From Fictibacillus sp. FJAT-27399 (GTDB lineage: Bacteria > Bacillota > Bacilli > Bacillales > Fictibacillaceae): a stretch of 64,000 nt of DNA. Both the position numbers and the translations under genes were made by a program. Positions within the stretch are counted from its first letter, which is position 1, and each line of letters opens with the position of its first letter. The stretch covers positions 718,390-782,389 of the forward strand of contig NZ_LMVC01000002.1 of the NCBI RefSeq assembly GCF_001510655.1. The letters are read 5' to 3'. Shown here in pieces: positions 16,705-25,478 of the stretch. The notes beneath the pieces are model-generated. The model saw only the letters and a list, made by a program, of their open reading frames with translations. It was not told the origin of the DNA and ran no database searches.

Positions 16705-18360
16705 ATGAAACGATTGGGGTTTTATTTTCTACTATCATCATTTGTTCTCAGCCTTTTCACAGGGTTTTCCGCACCTAAATCAGCGGACGCAGCAGAAACG
16801 GCTAAACCAGGAAAAATCCTTGGAGATTATGCCGGAGTAGTACGCGAAACCACTCCCCGCTCCGATGGAATCTATCATATTGATACACCCCGTTCCATCG
16901 AAAAGATGAAGGAATTACATATTAACACTTATTATTATCTGATTTGGGACGAGAAAACAGATTGGGATGATCTGAGAAACGAATTTTTGCCTGCTGCCAA
17001 AAAAGCCGGGATTGATGTGGTCGTCTATGTTGTCCCCCCAACTGAATCAACCGGTGAACGGAAATCCTATCCTTATACGACAGATTACCTTGCCTGGTCC
17101 AGAGAAATAGCAAAACTGTCTGTTCAATATCCAAATGTAATCGGCTGGGCAATCGATGATTTTAATCATAACCTTAATAAATTCACCCCAGAATATATGG
17201 ACCAAATGAAGAAAACGTCCGAAGCAATTAATCCTGATCTGTTTTTTTCTCCTCTCATGTATACCGATTCATTAAATGAATCTTTTCTTCAGACACGGGG
17301 AGCATATATCGATGGCGTCATCCTTGCTTTCAGGGATGGAATCTACCGGAATACCCAGGTATATGCGTCCGAACAGGAACAAATTGACAGCGCTTATAGT
17401 TTACTTAGCAAATATAACTTACCGTTGTATTGGATGATTTATGCCTCTCAATTATCCAAAACTCCTGCCAATCCTTCGGCAGACTATGTAAGAAAAGTGG
17501 CCCAAATCGCCTTGGAGAACATGAAGAAGGGAAAAATCGAAGGGACTATCTCCTACGTCCTCAAAAAGAACTTTGAACCAGAACCAACCGACGATAAGGC
17601 ATATGACGACACAGGCTATTTAAACTTTTTTATCGGCAGTGGCGTCCCAAGCTCAGCTGGCAATTACGCACAAGCTACTCAAAGAGTACGTGTGAATAAA
17701 GCCGACAACTATTCGTTAACGTTCCAGACGATGAACCTTGGAGCAGACGTATCTGGTTACCATAAAAAACAGTTGCTGATTGATGGAAAGTTGGTCTGGG
17801 AACAGGATACGGCTGAAATTGTTCCCGACCTCCTTTGGAAACCCATTACTGTAGACCTTAAACCCTATCTTGCCGGCAAATCCTGGGCTGATGTATCGTT
17901 CCGTTTTTATGAGAATAAGGGAGTAAATAACTTCTGGACGTACGCAGGTTTTGATGCACTGCAGCCTGTTGGTTTTACCGTGAATAACGCAAACTTTGCC
18001 GATAACGGCAGCTGGAATTTCTCATCTAATTATTCCGGAATCATCGGAGAAATTTTGCAATATGATGAGCAGAGACGTGAGCGTGCTTATAATCATATAA
18101 AGGTTTCCTACGCGACATATGAATTGTATTCTTCCATTTACACTTCAAATGTTGAAGCTGCGACAAAAAGCAGCCTCCTTAAAAAGGCAGCTGATATTAT
18201 GAACTACCACTTTGAAGAGCAAAATGACAGGGCCATTCAGGGTCTTAACAGTTTACAAAACCAGATTGCTTCGTTAAAAGGAAAGGAAATATCTGATGAT
18301 CAGGCTGAAACTTGGGACGCCTTGATCAAGGAGCTTAAGGAATATTATTCTGCTGTATAA
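16705..18360 (+). CDS. Secreted glycoside-hydrolase-like protein
   Basis: A 551-residue exported protein with an AGGAGG site. The signal peptide runs to about residue 30 (KRLGFYFLLSSFVLSLFTGF, cleaved after SADA). Residues 40-290 look like a TIM-barrel of the putative glycoside hydrolase kind: IEKMKELHINTYYYLIWDEK, VIGWAIDDFNHNL and LPLYWMIYASQLSK. WAIDDF supplies adjacent Asp residues that could be catalytic. Residues 320-430 are beta-rich and may bind carbohydrate, and a helical tail follows. I cannot assign a GH family. Solitary gene with its own terminator. Confidence 0.6.
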   Translation: MKRLGFYFLLSSFVLSLFTGFSAPKSADAAETAKPGKILGDYAGVVRETTPRSDGIYHIDTPRSIEKMKELHINTYYYLIWDEKTDWDDLRNEFLPAAKKAGIDVVVYVVPPTESTGERKSYPYTTDYLAWSREIAKLSVQYPNVIGWAIDDFNHNLNKFTPEYMDQMKKTSEAINPDLFFSPLMYTDSLNESFLQTRGAYIDGVILAFRDGIYRNTQVYASEQEQIDSAYSLLSKYNLPLYWMIYASQLSKTPANPSADYVRKVAQIALENMKKGKIEGTISYVLKKNFEPEPTDDKAYDDTGYLNFFIGSGVPSSAGNYAQATQRVRVNKADNYSLTFQTMNLGADVSGYHKKQLLIDGKLVWEQDTAEIVPDLLWKPITVDLKPYLAGKSWADVSFRFYENKGVNNFWTYAGFDALQPVGFTVNNANFADNGSWNFSSNYSGIIGEILQYDEQRRERAYNHIKVSYATYELYSSIYTSNVEAATKSSLLKKAADIMNYHFEEQNDRAIQGLNSLQNQIASLKGKEISDDQAETWDALIKELKEYYSAV

Positions 18361-18441
18361 AGTCCCATCTGAAAAGTTATGACGAGATCGAAGCGGTTTT
18401 GGATGGCAATAGAGGATATTATAAATCATGACAACACATTG

Positions 18442-18478
18442 AGCTGATGGCCGGTACTTCACTGGCAATCGGCTTTTT
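18442..18478 (+). terminator. Terminator after the secreted protein gene
   Basis: AGCTGATGGCCGGT pairs with ACTGGCAATCGGCT (with G-T pairs) and is followed by TTTTTA. Confidence 0.65.
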
Positions 18479-18537
18479 ACTGTATTTCATTACCAATTGT
18501 CAAATTACCATAAGTATTTTTAGTCATATAGAGCATT

Positions 18538-18739
18538 GCATTTGAAAGTTGAAAAATTCTTGGCATACAAACAGTATAAGCTGATATGTATGCGAATTTA
18601 TTGTGAGAAATGTGGTTTGACAAAAGATGAAGTTTTCCAATGGGCTCCAATTATAGCAGGGGCAAGATTGTCTGAAAACGTATCATCAGAAAAATCTGAA
18701 CTTCTGATGGAAATAGTCAATCATTACTATTCTTTATAA
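18538..18739 (+). pseudogene. 3' fragment of an APH-family phosphotransferase
   Basis: The C-terminal part reads YCEKCGLTKDEVFQWAPIIA, then GARLSENVSSEKSELLMEIV. It resembles the last helices of aminoglycoside-phosphotransferase-like kinases. The catalytic loops are missing and no ribosome site precedes the nearest start. A second APH remnant lies at 13719; whether they are related copies cannot be told because they do not overlap in content. Confidence 0.5.
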
Positions 18740-18743
18740 CTAT

Positions 18744-18806
18744 CGATTAATCCACAAACGGGTGTGTTTCTTTAAGAAAGGAATGTGCTCTTTTTTATTG
18801 AACTAA
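18744..18806. repeat. Dispersed hairpin repeat, copy a
   Basis: Shares the core tccacaaacgggtg, then a short hairpin with a T run, then attgaac with copies at 19757, 22024 and 22976. It lies directly after the phosphotransferase fragment and ahead of the hydrolase gene. Confidence 0.6.
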
Positions 18807-18846
18807 TAAAAGCTAGCAACTTTACACATATACGAGGTGTCTTTAA

Positions 18847-19750
18847 TTGAAGAGTCTTATGGATGGAGAATATAAAGTAAAATTAAATGGAATTACCCAT
18901 TGGATAAGGGTTGCAGGGAGTAAAAATAACACCACTCCTTTAGTTATTTTACACGGCGGTCCAGGTGGCAATCAGTATGTATTTGAACGAACTATTGGAC
19001 TTTTACTCTCAAATAGTAGGACAGTTATTTATTATGAGCAGCGTGGATGTGGTAGGACTGAAAAACCTTCTGATGATACTAAGTACTCTATAGATTTGTT
19101 GATTGAGGATTTTAAATCTTTACGGAAATGGTTAGAAGTTAAGAAATTAGATCTACTGGGGTATTCATTTGGGGGAGAGTTAGCTCTAGAGGTTGCTCAT
19201 GCTGATCCAAAAGTGATAAATAAAATTGTTCTATCCGGACCAAGTTTAATAAATTCAGAGATAAACAAGATGGTTCAGATTACAGGCTTTTGTTCGGTAG
19301 TTGATAACCAAATGTATAAACAGATGCAAAATGTTCTTAAAGAGGGATTAACTATTGATGAAACATATAACACGTTTTGGGAGCTGGTGGATAGTAAATC
19401 TGTTGATTTATTATTGTTCGAAAATCAAGAAATAGGAAAAAAGAATAGGACTGTGGGAGGAAAGTAACCTAGTTAACACAGGACTAATGTTTAAGGCATT
19501 ACAAAAAAATCCTGTAAAAATTCCTCTATTAGATCGATTGAAGGAAATTCAACAACAATCCTTAATCATTACTGGTGTATATGATCGTAATACTGGAATA
19601 TCTATTTCAAAGATAATCCATAAAGGATTAAGGAACAGTGACATTGTATTGTTTAACAATAGTGCTCATTTCCCCGATTTAGAGGAACCAGAAAAGTTTA
19701 ATATGACAGTACAAGAGTTTTTAGACCAAAAGGTTGTCTCTTTATTATAA
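18847..19750 (+). pseudogene. Alpha/beta hydrolase (prolyl-aminopeptidase-like), frameshifted
   Basis: The first frame has the oxyanion and nucleophile motifs of this family: LVILHGGPGGNQYVFER, YEQRGCGRTEKP and LLGYSFGGELALEVA (nucleophile Ser in GYSFGG). The second frame supplies the C-part, with LIITGVYDRNT for the acid residue and NSAHFPDLEEPEKF for the catalytic His. The frame changes at about 19440 in an A run. Read through, the sequence continues GLWEESNLVNTGLMFKALQK and the protein would be about 300 residues. Start TTG behind GAGGTG. Either a recent pseudogene or a homopolymer error. Confidence 0.78.
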
Positions 19751-19756
19751 GCATTA

Positions 19757-19815
19757 GTTATTCCACAAACGGGTGAAATTCTTGATTAAAAGAGGCACCT
19801 GTTTTCTTTGTTTCG
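19757..19815. repeat. Dispersed hairpin repeat, copy b
   Basis: Begins ttattccacaaacgggtg followed by an imperfect hairpin and T run. It lies about 120 bp upstream of the tyrosine recombinase, the same position as copy i relative to the second recombinase fragment. Confidence 0.55.
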
Positions 19816-19932
19816 TAATGATTATGAGAAACCGCATTTAATAGATTGTTGAACAACTATAGTATGATAATTGTTCATCACGCCAATACTAGAATATAGT
19901 GTAATTGGTTCTTTAATTGGAGAGTGAGTAAG

Positions 19933-20747
19933 ATGTTATTATCAATTGGATGGGACAAATATCAGCATTAACATTAAAAACCTATTCCTTTCAGTTCAAT
20001 ATGTTGCTTCGATATTTTGGAGATATTGATTTTAATAGTGTTACAACAGATCAGCTAAAGACCTATTTAATTGAGGAAGGAGAACACTTAAAGCCCTTAA
20101 GCTTAGGCCACCGTGTTCGATTCATTCGTTCTTTGTTCAAGTGGGCTTTTGACGAAGGGTTTATTAAGAATAATCCTGCAGCTAAATTAAAGGAACCCAA
20201 ACTTGGGAAGAGGATTCCCAAATTCCTTACTGAACTTGAAATCGAACATCTCAGGGAATCTTGTGAAAACGCTATGGAAAATGCATTGTTTGAGTTCTTT
20301 TACTCCACAGGTTGTCGCATTGGGGAAGTAGTAAAACTTAATCGTGATGATATTAATTTCACAACAAATTCTGTAATTGTTCATGGAAAAGGTGATAAAG
20401 AACGTGAGGTATACTTTAATACTCGCTGTTCTTTATGGTTAAAGAGATACCAAGGTTCACGTGATGATCTTTACCCTTGCTTATTTATTACAGAAAGAAG
20501 ACCCAAAAGAAGAATGAGTATTGATCTAATGAGATATATTATAACCCGTACATCAGATCGTACCGGAATTAAGAAGAGAATTCATCCACACCAGTTGCGT
20601 CACAGCTATGCCACTCATATGATGAATAACGGAGCGCCACTTGAGGTAATTCAGAGTTTACTTGGCCATGAGAAAAGCGAAACAACAAAGGTGTATGCAC
20701 AATTTAGTGGCAAGTTAAGACATGATTTATATAGTAAATATTTTTAA
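19933..20747 (+). CDS. Tyrosine recombinase (XerC/D-like integrase), N-terminus disrupted
   Basis: The main frame (from ATG 19950, 265 residues) holds the SAM-like core-binding domain (residues 5-85) and the full catalytic set. These are Arg in TGCRIGEVVKL, Lys in HGKGDKEREVY, HxxR in HPHQLRHSYATHM, His in LLGHEKSETT and Tyr in KVYAQF. The expected first codons (MLLSIGWDKYQ at 19933, behind GGAGAG) are in another frame. A small deletion and shift have removed roughly eight residues. The enzyme could still be made from 19950, but no ribosome site is there. A similar N-terminus sits at 31915. Confidence 0.8.
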
Positions 20748-20770
20748 AAGTAATAGCACAATAAAGTACG

Positions 20771-20800
20771 AAACCTCGTTTATAAATGACGAGGTTTTTT
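20771..20800 (+). terminator. Terminator after the recombinase gene
   Basis: AAACCTCGT and ACGAGGTTTTTT stem-loop with a T6 tail. Confidence 0.8.
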
Positions 20801-20885
20801 GATGTAATCTTACTTGTATTCTTATTTACTCTGAAGGATTGAGCGGTATCTTTCTAGAATACAATTTAGGATAAAATATTATGTT

Positions 20886-20918
20886 CTTATTCAACAAACG
20901 AGCAGGATTATGGAATAA
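20886..20918. repeat. Right-end half of the dispersed repeat, copy e
   Basis: attcaacaaacgagcaggat followed by tatggaata matches the right-hand end of copy c; the left half is missing. Confidence 0.5.
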
Positions 20919-21004
20919 CGGACACTGGATATCTCTGTTAATTAAAGGAAATTTAAGTTAGAATAGATCTAATATTAAGACATTAGGATCAGTGGGGTGT
21001 GGGT

Positions 21005-21115
21005 ATGATGGAAGGGGTATTTTTGGACGAGACAATTTATGGGTATGAAGATGTTTTAACAATGTTGGATTCTTTGTTGCAAGACTTTCCAATCGTATAT
21101 GTCTGCTACGCCTAA
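21005..21115 (+). CDS. Short ORF, likely gene 5' remnant
   Basis: A 36-codon frame (MMEGVFLDETIYGYEDVLTM, then LDSLLQDFPIVYVCYA) with protein-like texture. It overlaps the end of a methyltransferase fragment on the opposite strand, so the two pieces were brought together by a rearrangement. Function unknown; probably not functional. Confidence 0.3.
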   Translation: MMEGVFLDETIYGYEDVLTMLDSLLQDFPIVYVCYA

Positions 21116-21268
21116 GTCTCCACCTTGTAGAAAACAGGTGATTGCAAAGAAGCCATTCGGTTTTAAAGCTTTCTTGATTAGACCTATGTAGTTCATTCTA
21201 CGGTGAGGAGCAATATGTTGAAAGCAACCCAAATCATAAACAACGTCATATGCACCCTCTACATATCT
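21096..21268 (-). pseudogene. Fragment of a class I SAM-dependent methyltransferase
   Basis: On the minus strand one frame reads YVEGAYDVVYDLGCFQHIAP, then HRRMNYIGLIKKALKPNGFF and AITCFLQGGD. This is the motif IV to VI part of a class I methyltransferase (D-GCFQHI-P, LKPNG-F). The SAM-binding GxGxG motif and both ends are missing. Confidence 0.6.
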
Positions 21269-21303
21269 AATTCAAAAATATTATGAACAAAGGAGAACTG
21301 AAA

Positions 21304-21879
21304 ATGAGAAAGCTCGTTCTATTTCTGCACGCATCGCTTGATGGTTTTGTAGAAGGGCCGAACGGCGAAATGGACATTGGCTGGGTTTCCTACGATGCTG
21401 AATTGGAGAAACACGCGAAAGAAATTCTGAGTACTGCCGACACTGTTATTTGGGGACGTGGGACTTATCAGATGATGCACAATTACTGGCCATCTGTGCC
21501 TTCGAACCCATCAGCTTCGCAGCATGAACGGGATCATGCCGAGTGGATCGAAAAGACATCCAAAATCGTTTTTTCCACGACTCTGGAGAAAGTCGAATGG
21601 AACAATTCCAGACTGGTGAAAGAAGATGTCGAGAAAGAGATCAAGAACCTCAAAGAGCAGCCAGGCAAGGATATGGTCATCCTCGGAAGTCCTAGGTTCG
21701 CACACTACCTTATGCAGCTTGATTTAATAGATGAGTATAAAATTACGGTTTCACCCGTCCTGATTGGCAGCGGGTTGCCGTTATTCCAAGATCTCAAGGA
21801 GAAGATCAATCTTAAACTTATCGAAAACAAGACATTTGATTCTGGAGCCATAGGCCTCGTTTACCAGACGGTTAGATGA
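21304..21879 (+). CDS. Dihydrofolate-reductase-like (RibD C-terminal domain) protein
   Basis: A 191-residue protein of the RibD_C/DHFR-fold family common as single-domain enzymes in Bacillus. The N-terminal strand and loop RKLVLFLHASLDGFVEGPNG, the NADPH-site phrase VIWGRGTYQMM, and the late MVILGSPRFAHYLMQLDLID with YKITVSPVLIGSG are characteristic. The start at 21304 follows AAAGGAG; an ATG 21 nt upstream lacks one. It is not a true folA or ribD, and the substrate is unknown. Terminator follows. Confidence 0.83.
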   Translation: MRKLVLFLHASLDGFVEGPNGEMDIGWVSYDAELEKHAKEILSTADTVIWGRGTYQMMHNYWPSVPSNPSASQHERDHAEWIEKTSKIVFSTTLEKVEWNNSRLVKEDVEKEIKNLKEQPGKDMVILGSPRFAHYLMQLDLIDEYKITVSPVLIGSGLPLFQDLKEKINLKLIENKTFDSGAIGLVYQTVR

Positions 21880-21927
21880 ACTTGTCTCCTAAAGTAGATT
21901 ACGCTAACCGGATTACGTTTGCACAAT

Positions 21928-21981
21928 AAAAGCAGCGGCAGTCTAGGTCTTTCGAGTTCCTAGTCCGTCACTGCTTTTTTT
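21928..21981 (+). terminator. Terminator after the DHFR-like gene
   Basis: AAAGCAG and CTGCTTTTTT bracket a second stem (TCTAGG / CCTAG), giving a long imperfect hairpin with a T tail. Confidence 0.7.
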
Positions 21982-22023
21982 ACGAGTCAGTCTAATTCAG
22001 TTTGTCGGGTGATCGTGTCGTTA

Positions 22024-22125
22024 AGATTGGATCTTCCACAAACGGGTGCATTTCTCTAAGAAGGAGATCTGTACTTTTTTTATTGAACTTATTGAACAAA
22101 CGAGCAGGATTATTGAATAAGCAAT
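22024..22125. repeat. Dispersed repeat, full copy c
   Basis: Left end ttccacaaacgggtgcattt, internal hairpin with T run, right end cgagcaggattattgaataa. The two ends are imperfect inverted repeats of each other. This is one of the two longest copies in the window. Confidence 0.65.
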
Positions 22126-22237
22126 GGGTGGGTTTTATTAAGGTAGATATTTCTAAATCGTAAAGTTCTGGCAGGTCAAACAGGCTTTCTTGTAGAAACT
22201 TAGACATATGAAATTTATTAAATTGGAGGAAAAAACT

Positions 22238-22840
22238 ATGGCAGAAGTTTTGTTGTTACACCATGTTTTAGGCCGAACAAAGGGGATTGAAGCAATCGCC
22301 GATCAACTGAGAGATGCGGGGCATACTGTGCACGTGCCAGATTTATTTGACGGCCGCATGTTTTCCTCGCTGGAGGAAGGCTTGGTATTTGTTAAGGAAA
22401 TCGGATTTGAAGAAGTGACGGCGCGCGGCGTTCGGGCAGCCAGCGAGCTTTCACGCGATGTCGTCTATGCTGGTTTTTCACTCGGTGTCCCGGCAGCACA
22501 GCAGCTCGCTCAAACTCGTGAAGGCGCCAGAGGCGCACTGTTTTTTCATGCCTGCCTCCCGACCTCGGCGTTCGAATCTCAGTGGCCGGCCGACTTGCCT
22601 GTGCAAATTCACGCCATGAGTGCAGATCCTTTTTTCGTTGAAGACGGCGACATCAACGCGGCCCGTGAGCTTGTGGCGTCGGCCAATCACGCTGAACTTT
22701 TTCTGTACGAAGGCAAGGAACATCTCTTCACCGACAGCAGTTTACCATCTTACGATGCTGACGCGACGAAACTTGTGATCAAGCGGGTTCTCGACTTTCT
22801 CGAACTAATCAAGTTCGAGATGGAAGGTTCAATCGGTTAA
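22238..22840 (+). CDS. Dienelactone hydrolase family protein
   Basis: A 200-residue alpha/beta hydrolase. The start (GGAGG, ATG 22238) gives MAEVLLLHHVLGRTKGIEAI. The nucleophile elbow is YAGFSLGVPAAQQLA, with Ser where classical dienelactone hydrolase has Cys. The acid is in the SADPFFVEDGD region and the catalytic His in YEGKEHLFTDSS. Related short DLH-like proteins in Firmicutes are of unknown substrate. Its base composition is visibly more GC-rich than its neighbours, which suggests recent acquisition. A piece of its 3' end is duplicated at 26003. Confidence 0.84.
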   Translation: MAEVLLLHHVLGRTKGIEAIADQLRDAGHTVHVPDLFDGRMFSSLEEGLVFVKEIGFEEVTARGVRAASELSRDVVYAGFSLGVPAAQQLAQTREGARGALFFHACLPTSAFESQWPADLPVQIHAMSADPFFVEDGDINAARELVASANHAELFLYEGKEHLFTDSSLPSYDADATKLVIKRVLDFLELIKFEMEGSIG

Positions 22841-22846
22841 ATAACG

Positions 22847-22881
22847 AAAAGCCTTGGTGTAGGAATATGCCAAGGTTTTTT
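22847..22881 (+). terminator. Terminator after the dienelactone hydrolase gene
   Basis: AAAGCCTTGG and CCAAGGTTTTTT stem-loop; a related hairpin accompanies the partial copy at 26003. Confidence 0.75.
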
Positions 22882-22975
22882 ATATGGAGATTTATATAGT
22901 ACAAACATTGATTATTACTGTTAATCTTATTCCATAAAAAGGTCAACCAGAAATTCTGGCTAACCTTATATTACG

Positions 22976-23058
22976 AATGGGTGCATTTCTCGATGAAGGA
23001 GATTTGCACTTTTTTATTGAGCTTATTGGACAAACGTAGCAGGATTGTTGAATAAGAG
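22976..23058. repeat. Dispersed repeat, copy d
   Basis: Contains gaatgggtgcatttctcg, a hairpin ending in a T run, attgagcttattggacaaac and gcaggattgttgaataag. It lies just upstream of the lipoprotein gene. Confidence 0.6.
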
Positions 23059-23111
23059 TAATGAAACACCGATGGGAATTAAACGTCTTATCAGAAAAGG
23101 GGGGCATACTA

Positions 23112-23544
23112 TTGACATTAAAAAAATTCTTATTTACAGCAATTATAGCTTTTTTTATTAATGACAGGTTGCTCCAATAGTGATTTAAATAATTTGGTTA
23201 AATCAACAGACCAAAAGATAACTGTACAAAAACAAATCACTGAGAGTGAAAATTATGAAGATTTTAACGAAATCACTTATGAAAACAAGGTTCAAAAGGC
23301 AATTAAAATAGTAAAAAATGCAGGTTGGACATCTATAAAAGTAGAACTGTCCCGTTACCCTGATTATAAGTTCCAATTCCCGTTTAAGAGTAGAAACGGA
23401 AGTGAAGATAAAATAGCTTCTTATTCACTTTGGGTAAACTCGAATGGAAAGAAAATCGAGATTGTTACAGACAGTGGAAAATATGTTGAGTTAAACGAAC
23501 AAGAATCAAAAGTTTTATATAAAATTTTAACAGAAGAAAGCTAA
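23112..23544 (+). pseudogene. Small lipoprotein gene with frameshift in the signal peptide
   Basis: A TTG behind AAAGGGGGG opens a frame TLKKFLFTAIIAFFI, a signal-peptide core. A shift in a T7 run near 23150-23156 is needed to join it to MTGCSNSDLNN, which holds the lipobox Cys. The mature part (about 125 residues, e.g. NKVQKAIKIVKNAGWTSIKV and KIASYSLWVNSNGKKIEIVT) looks intact but is not a family I recognise. The lone homopolymer shift could be an error, phase variation or decay. Confidence 0.55.
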
Positions 23545-23565
23545 TACAAAATTATCCTAAAAGGC

Positions 23566-23606
23566 TGTTCAACAATTTCGGGCCAGATTGTGGAGTAGCA
23601 AACTTT
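23566..23606. repeat. Half copy f of the dispersed repeat
   Basis: gttcaacaatttcgggccag followed by attgtggagtag. It joins a left-type end directly to a right-type end with the hairpin centre lost. Confidence 0.45.
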
Positions 23607-23684
23607 CAATTTTTGTAGTACCGGACGCTTTTCATCTTTTTCATGTATTTTTGGTTTTATTTCCGTTTTGGAATTTGACCACAG

Positions 23685-23921
23685 TCAAAACATTGGAGCG
23701 AACGAATCATCAGGACACTGCTTAGGGATCGGTTTACATGGGTTAAACTTGTGATTATCGCGAACTTCGTATGGTCTCATCATTTCATGGTCTTCATGTT
23801 CAAGGATGTGGCAGTGCAACGGGTAGATTTCTGTAAATGGCCCAAAACGTGCAATGATACGGGTAACCTGCCCGGGATTGGCACGGACGGTATCTTTCCA
23901 ACCCCTCTCGTTGATATTCGT
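23685..23921 (-). pseudogene. 3' fragment of a multicopper oxidase (CotA-like)
   Basis: The minus-strand frame holds the signature of the last copper-binding segment: RIIARFGPFTEIYPLHCHIL, then EHEDHEMMRPYEV. The His-Cys-His and following His of the T1/T3 copper sites are present. This matches the end of CotA-type laccases of spore coats. All upstream domains are gone; the join to unrelated sequence is near 23920. Confidence 0.75.
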
Positions 23922-24636
23922 GAGATTATTCACCAGACTCTTGATCAAGTCATGAAAACTGTTGGGAAGTTACAGGAACTGGAAAAAATGAAAGCCATAG
24001 TTGGCGGCGATATGACTTTAACGGAAGATGTCTCCCTGTTGCCTAGGGAAACACAAGTCGCTCTGAAAATGTTTTGAACTGGAGCAGGCAAGCTTTGCCC
24101 CCTATGAAATGGTTTTACAAAATGTCCTGCAATTCTGGGGCAGTATTAGCGGCAATATCGAATCCATCAGCATTAATAATCGGATCACCATCTGTGATTT
24201 TGCCAATATTACCGTAACGAGAGAAACCATCATTGATAAGTATTTCACCAATGGAAAATACAAAATACTTACCTATGTCTATGAAGCGTTTGGTTACAAA
24301 AAAATTGTCACCCTAATTAATAAGATTAAAGCAAGTCATCCATGTCCATTCTGTAAAGGGAAGAAAGTAATTTCGGAAGATGGACTCCATGATGGCGTGC
24401 AAAAATTATCGGTACCATGTGTTAGTTGTTATGCAAGTGGCATCAATTATGAAGGGCGTAAGGAAAACGTCGATGGCATAGACGTGCAAACATGGCTAAC
24501 TGGCAAAGTAAGTGATGTTGTTGCTGAAAGCTTAAATCTTGAGGCTGTTGCAGATATTCCAATTTTCAAGCGTATTCGTGAGTTGAATAAACGAGATATG
24601 ATGGCGATTTACCAATTCCTTGAGCAAAATAATTAA
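23922..24636 (+). pseudogene. Unknown protein with two Cys-X2-Cys pairs, truncated and frameshifted
   Basis: A start-less frame (QTLDQVMKTVGKLQELEKMK, then LPRETQVALKMF) shifts near 24073 into a second long frame: EQASFAPYEMVLQNVLQFWG to the end FKRIRELNKRDMMAIYQFLE. The C-part has HPCPFCKGKKVI and VPCVSCYASGI, a zinc-ribbon-like pair of CxxC motifs about 25 residues apart. I do not recognise the family. The 5' end is lost at the junction with the oxidase fragment. Confidence 0.5.
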
Positions 24637-24682
24637 ATTAGAATTATTTTAATACAGAGCTAGATGTCAGTCAGTGAAGAAA

Positions 24683-24713
24683 ACTCATTTGCAATAATAA
24701 ATTGCAAATGAGT
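24683..24713. terminator. Perfect inverted repeat, terminator-like
   Basis: ACTCATTTGCAAT and ATTGCAAATGAGT pair perfectly around AATAA; T-poor tail. Confidence 0.55.
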
Positions 24714-24780
24714 ATTTATGCTATTCTGAAGAGGAGCTTGTTGGTTTAAAAGATTAAAAGTGTCAATCTAGATAGATAAA

Positions 24781-24808
24781 AAAAGGTAGAAAATCTACCT
24801 TTTATTTA
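24781..24808 (+). terminator. Hairpin terminator
   Basis: AAAAGGTAGA-AAA-TCTACCTTTT followed by ATTT. It lies just upstream of the YdeI-family gene. Confidence 0.65.
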
Positions 24809-24844
24809 AGCATGCCAATCAAAGCAAAAGAGGAGTGTTCCTTG

Positions 24845-25438
24845 ATGACAAATAGGAGAATGAATCCTAAGGTTGATGAATTTTTAAGTAAAGCTAAAAA
24901 GTGGAAGGGAGAATATGAGAAGTTGAGAAATATCGTTCTTGACTGTGAGCTGACCGAAGAATTTAAGTGGATGCATCCTTGTTACACGTTTGAGAAAAAA
25001 AACATCGTTTTAATACATGGATTTAAAGAATATTGTGCTCTTCTGTTTCACAAAGGTGCCTTGTTAAAGGATGCCCATGGGATTCTAATCCAACAAACGG
25101 AGAATGTACAGGCGGCGCGCCAGATTCGGTTCACAAATGTTCAAGAAATAGTTGAAATGGAAACCATCTTGAAAGCCTATATTTTTGAAGCCATTGAAGT
25201 TGAAAAAGCCGGTTTGGAAGTGAATTTTAAAAAGAATACAGAATTCATAATTCCTGAAGAATTTCAAAATAAATTAGATGAAATCCCTACCTTGAAAACT
25301 GCTTTTGATGCATTGACTCCGGGACGGCAAAGAGCATATATTCTTTATTTTTCTGCACCCAAACAATCTAAAACTCGAGAGTCAAGGGTTGAAAAATGTA
25401 TGCAGCAAATTCTCAATGGAAAGGGATTAAATGATTAG
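24845..25438 (+). CDS. YdeI/OmpD-associated family protein (DUF1801-like)
   Basis: A 197-residue cytoplasmic protein. The DUF1801-type core is recognisable: VDEFLSKAKKWKGEYEKLRN, EFKWMHPCYTFEKKNIVLIH and the following FKEYCALLFHKGAL. The C-terminal YdeI helix part reads ALTPGRQRAYILYFSAPKQS, then KTRESRVEKC. Start at 24845 behind GAGGAG. Length and layout agree with B. subtilis YdeI, whose role is unclear (induced by cell-envelope stress as I recall). Confidence 0.83.
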   Translation: MTNRRMNPKVDEFLSKAKKWKGEYEKLRNIVLDCELTEEFKWMHPCYTFEKKNIVLIHGFKEYCALLFHKGALLKDAHGILIQQTENVQAARQIRFTNVQEIVEMETILKAYIFEAIEVEKAGLEVNFKKNTEFIIPEEFQNKLDEIPTLKTAFDALTPGRQRAYILYFSAPKQSKTRESRVEKCMQQILNGKGLND

Positions 25439-25478
25439 AGGGCACTTATATATTTAATGATAGAGAATGAAATGACCA

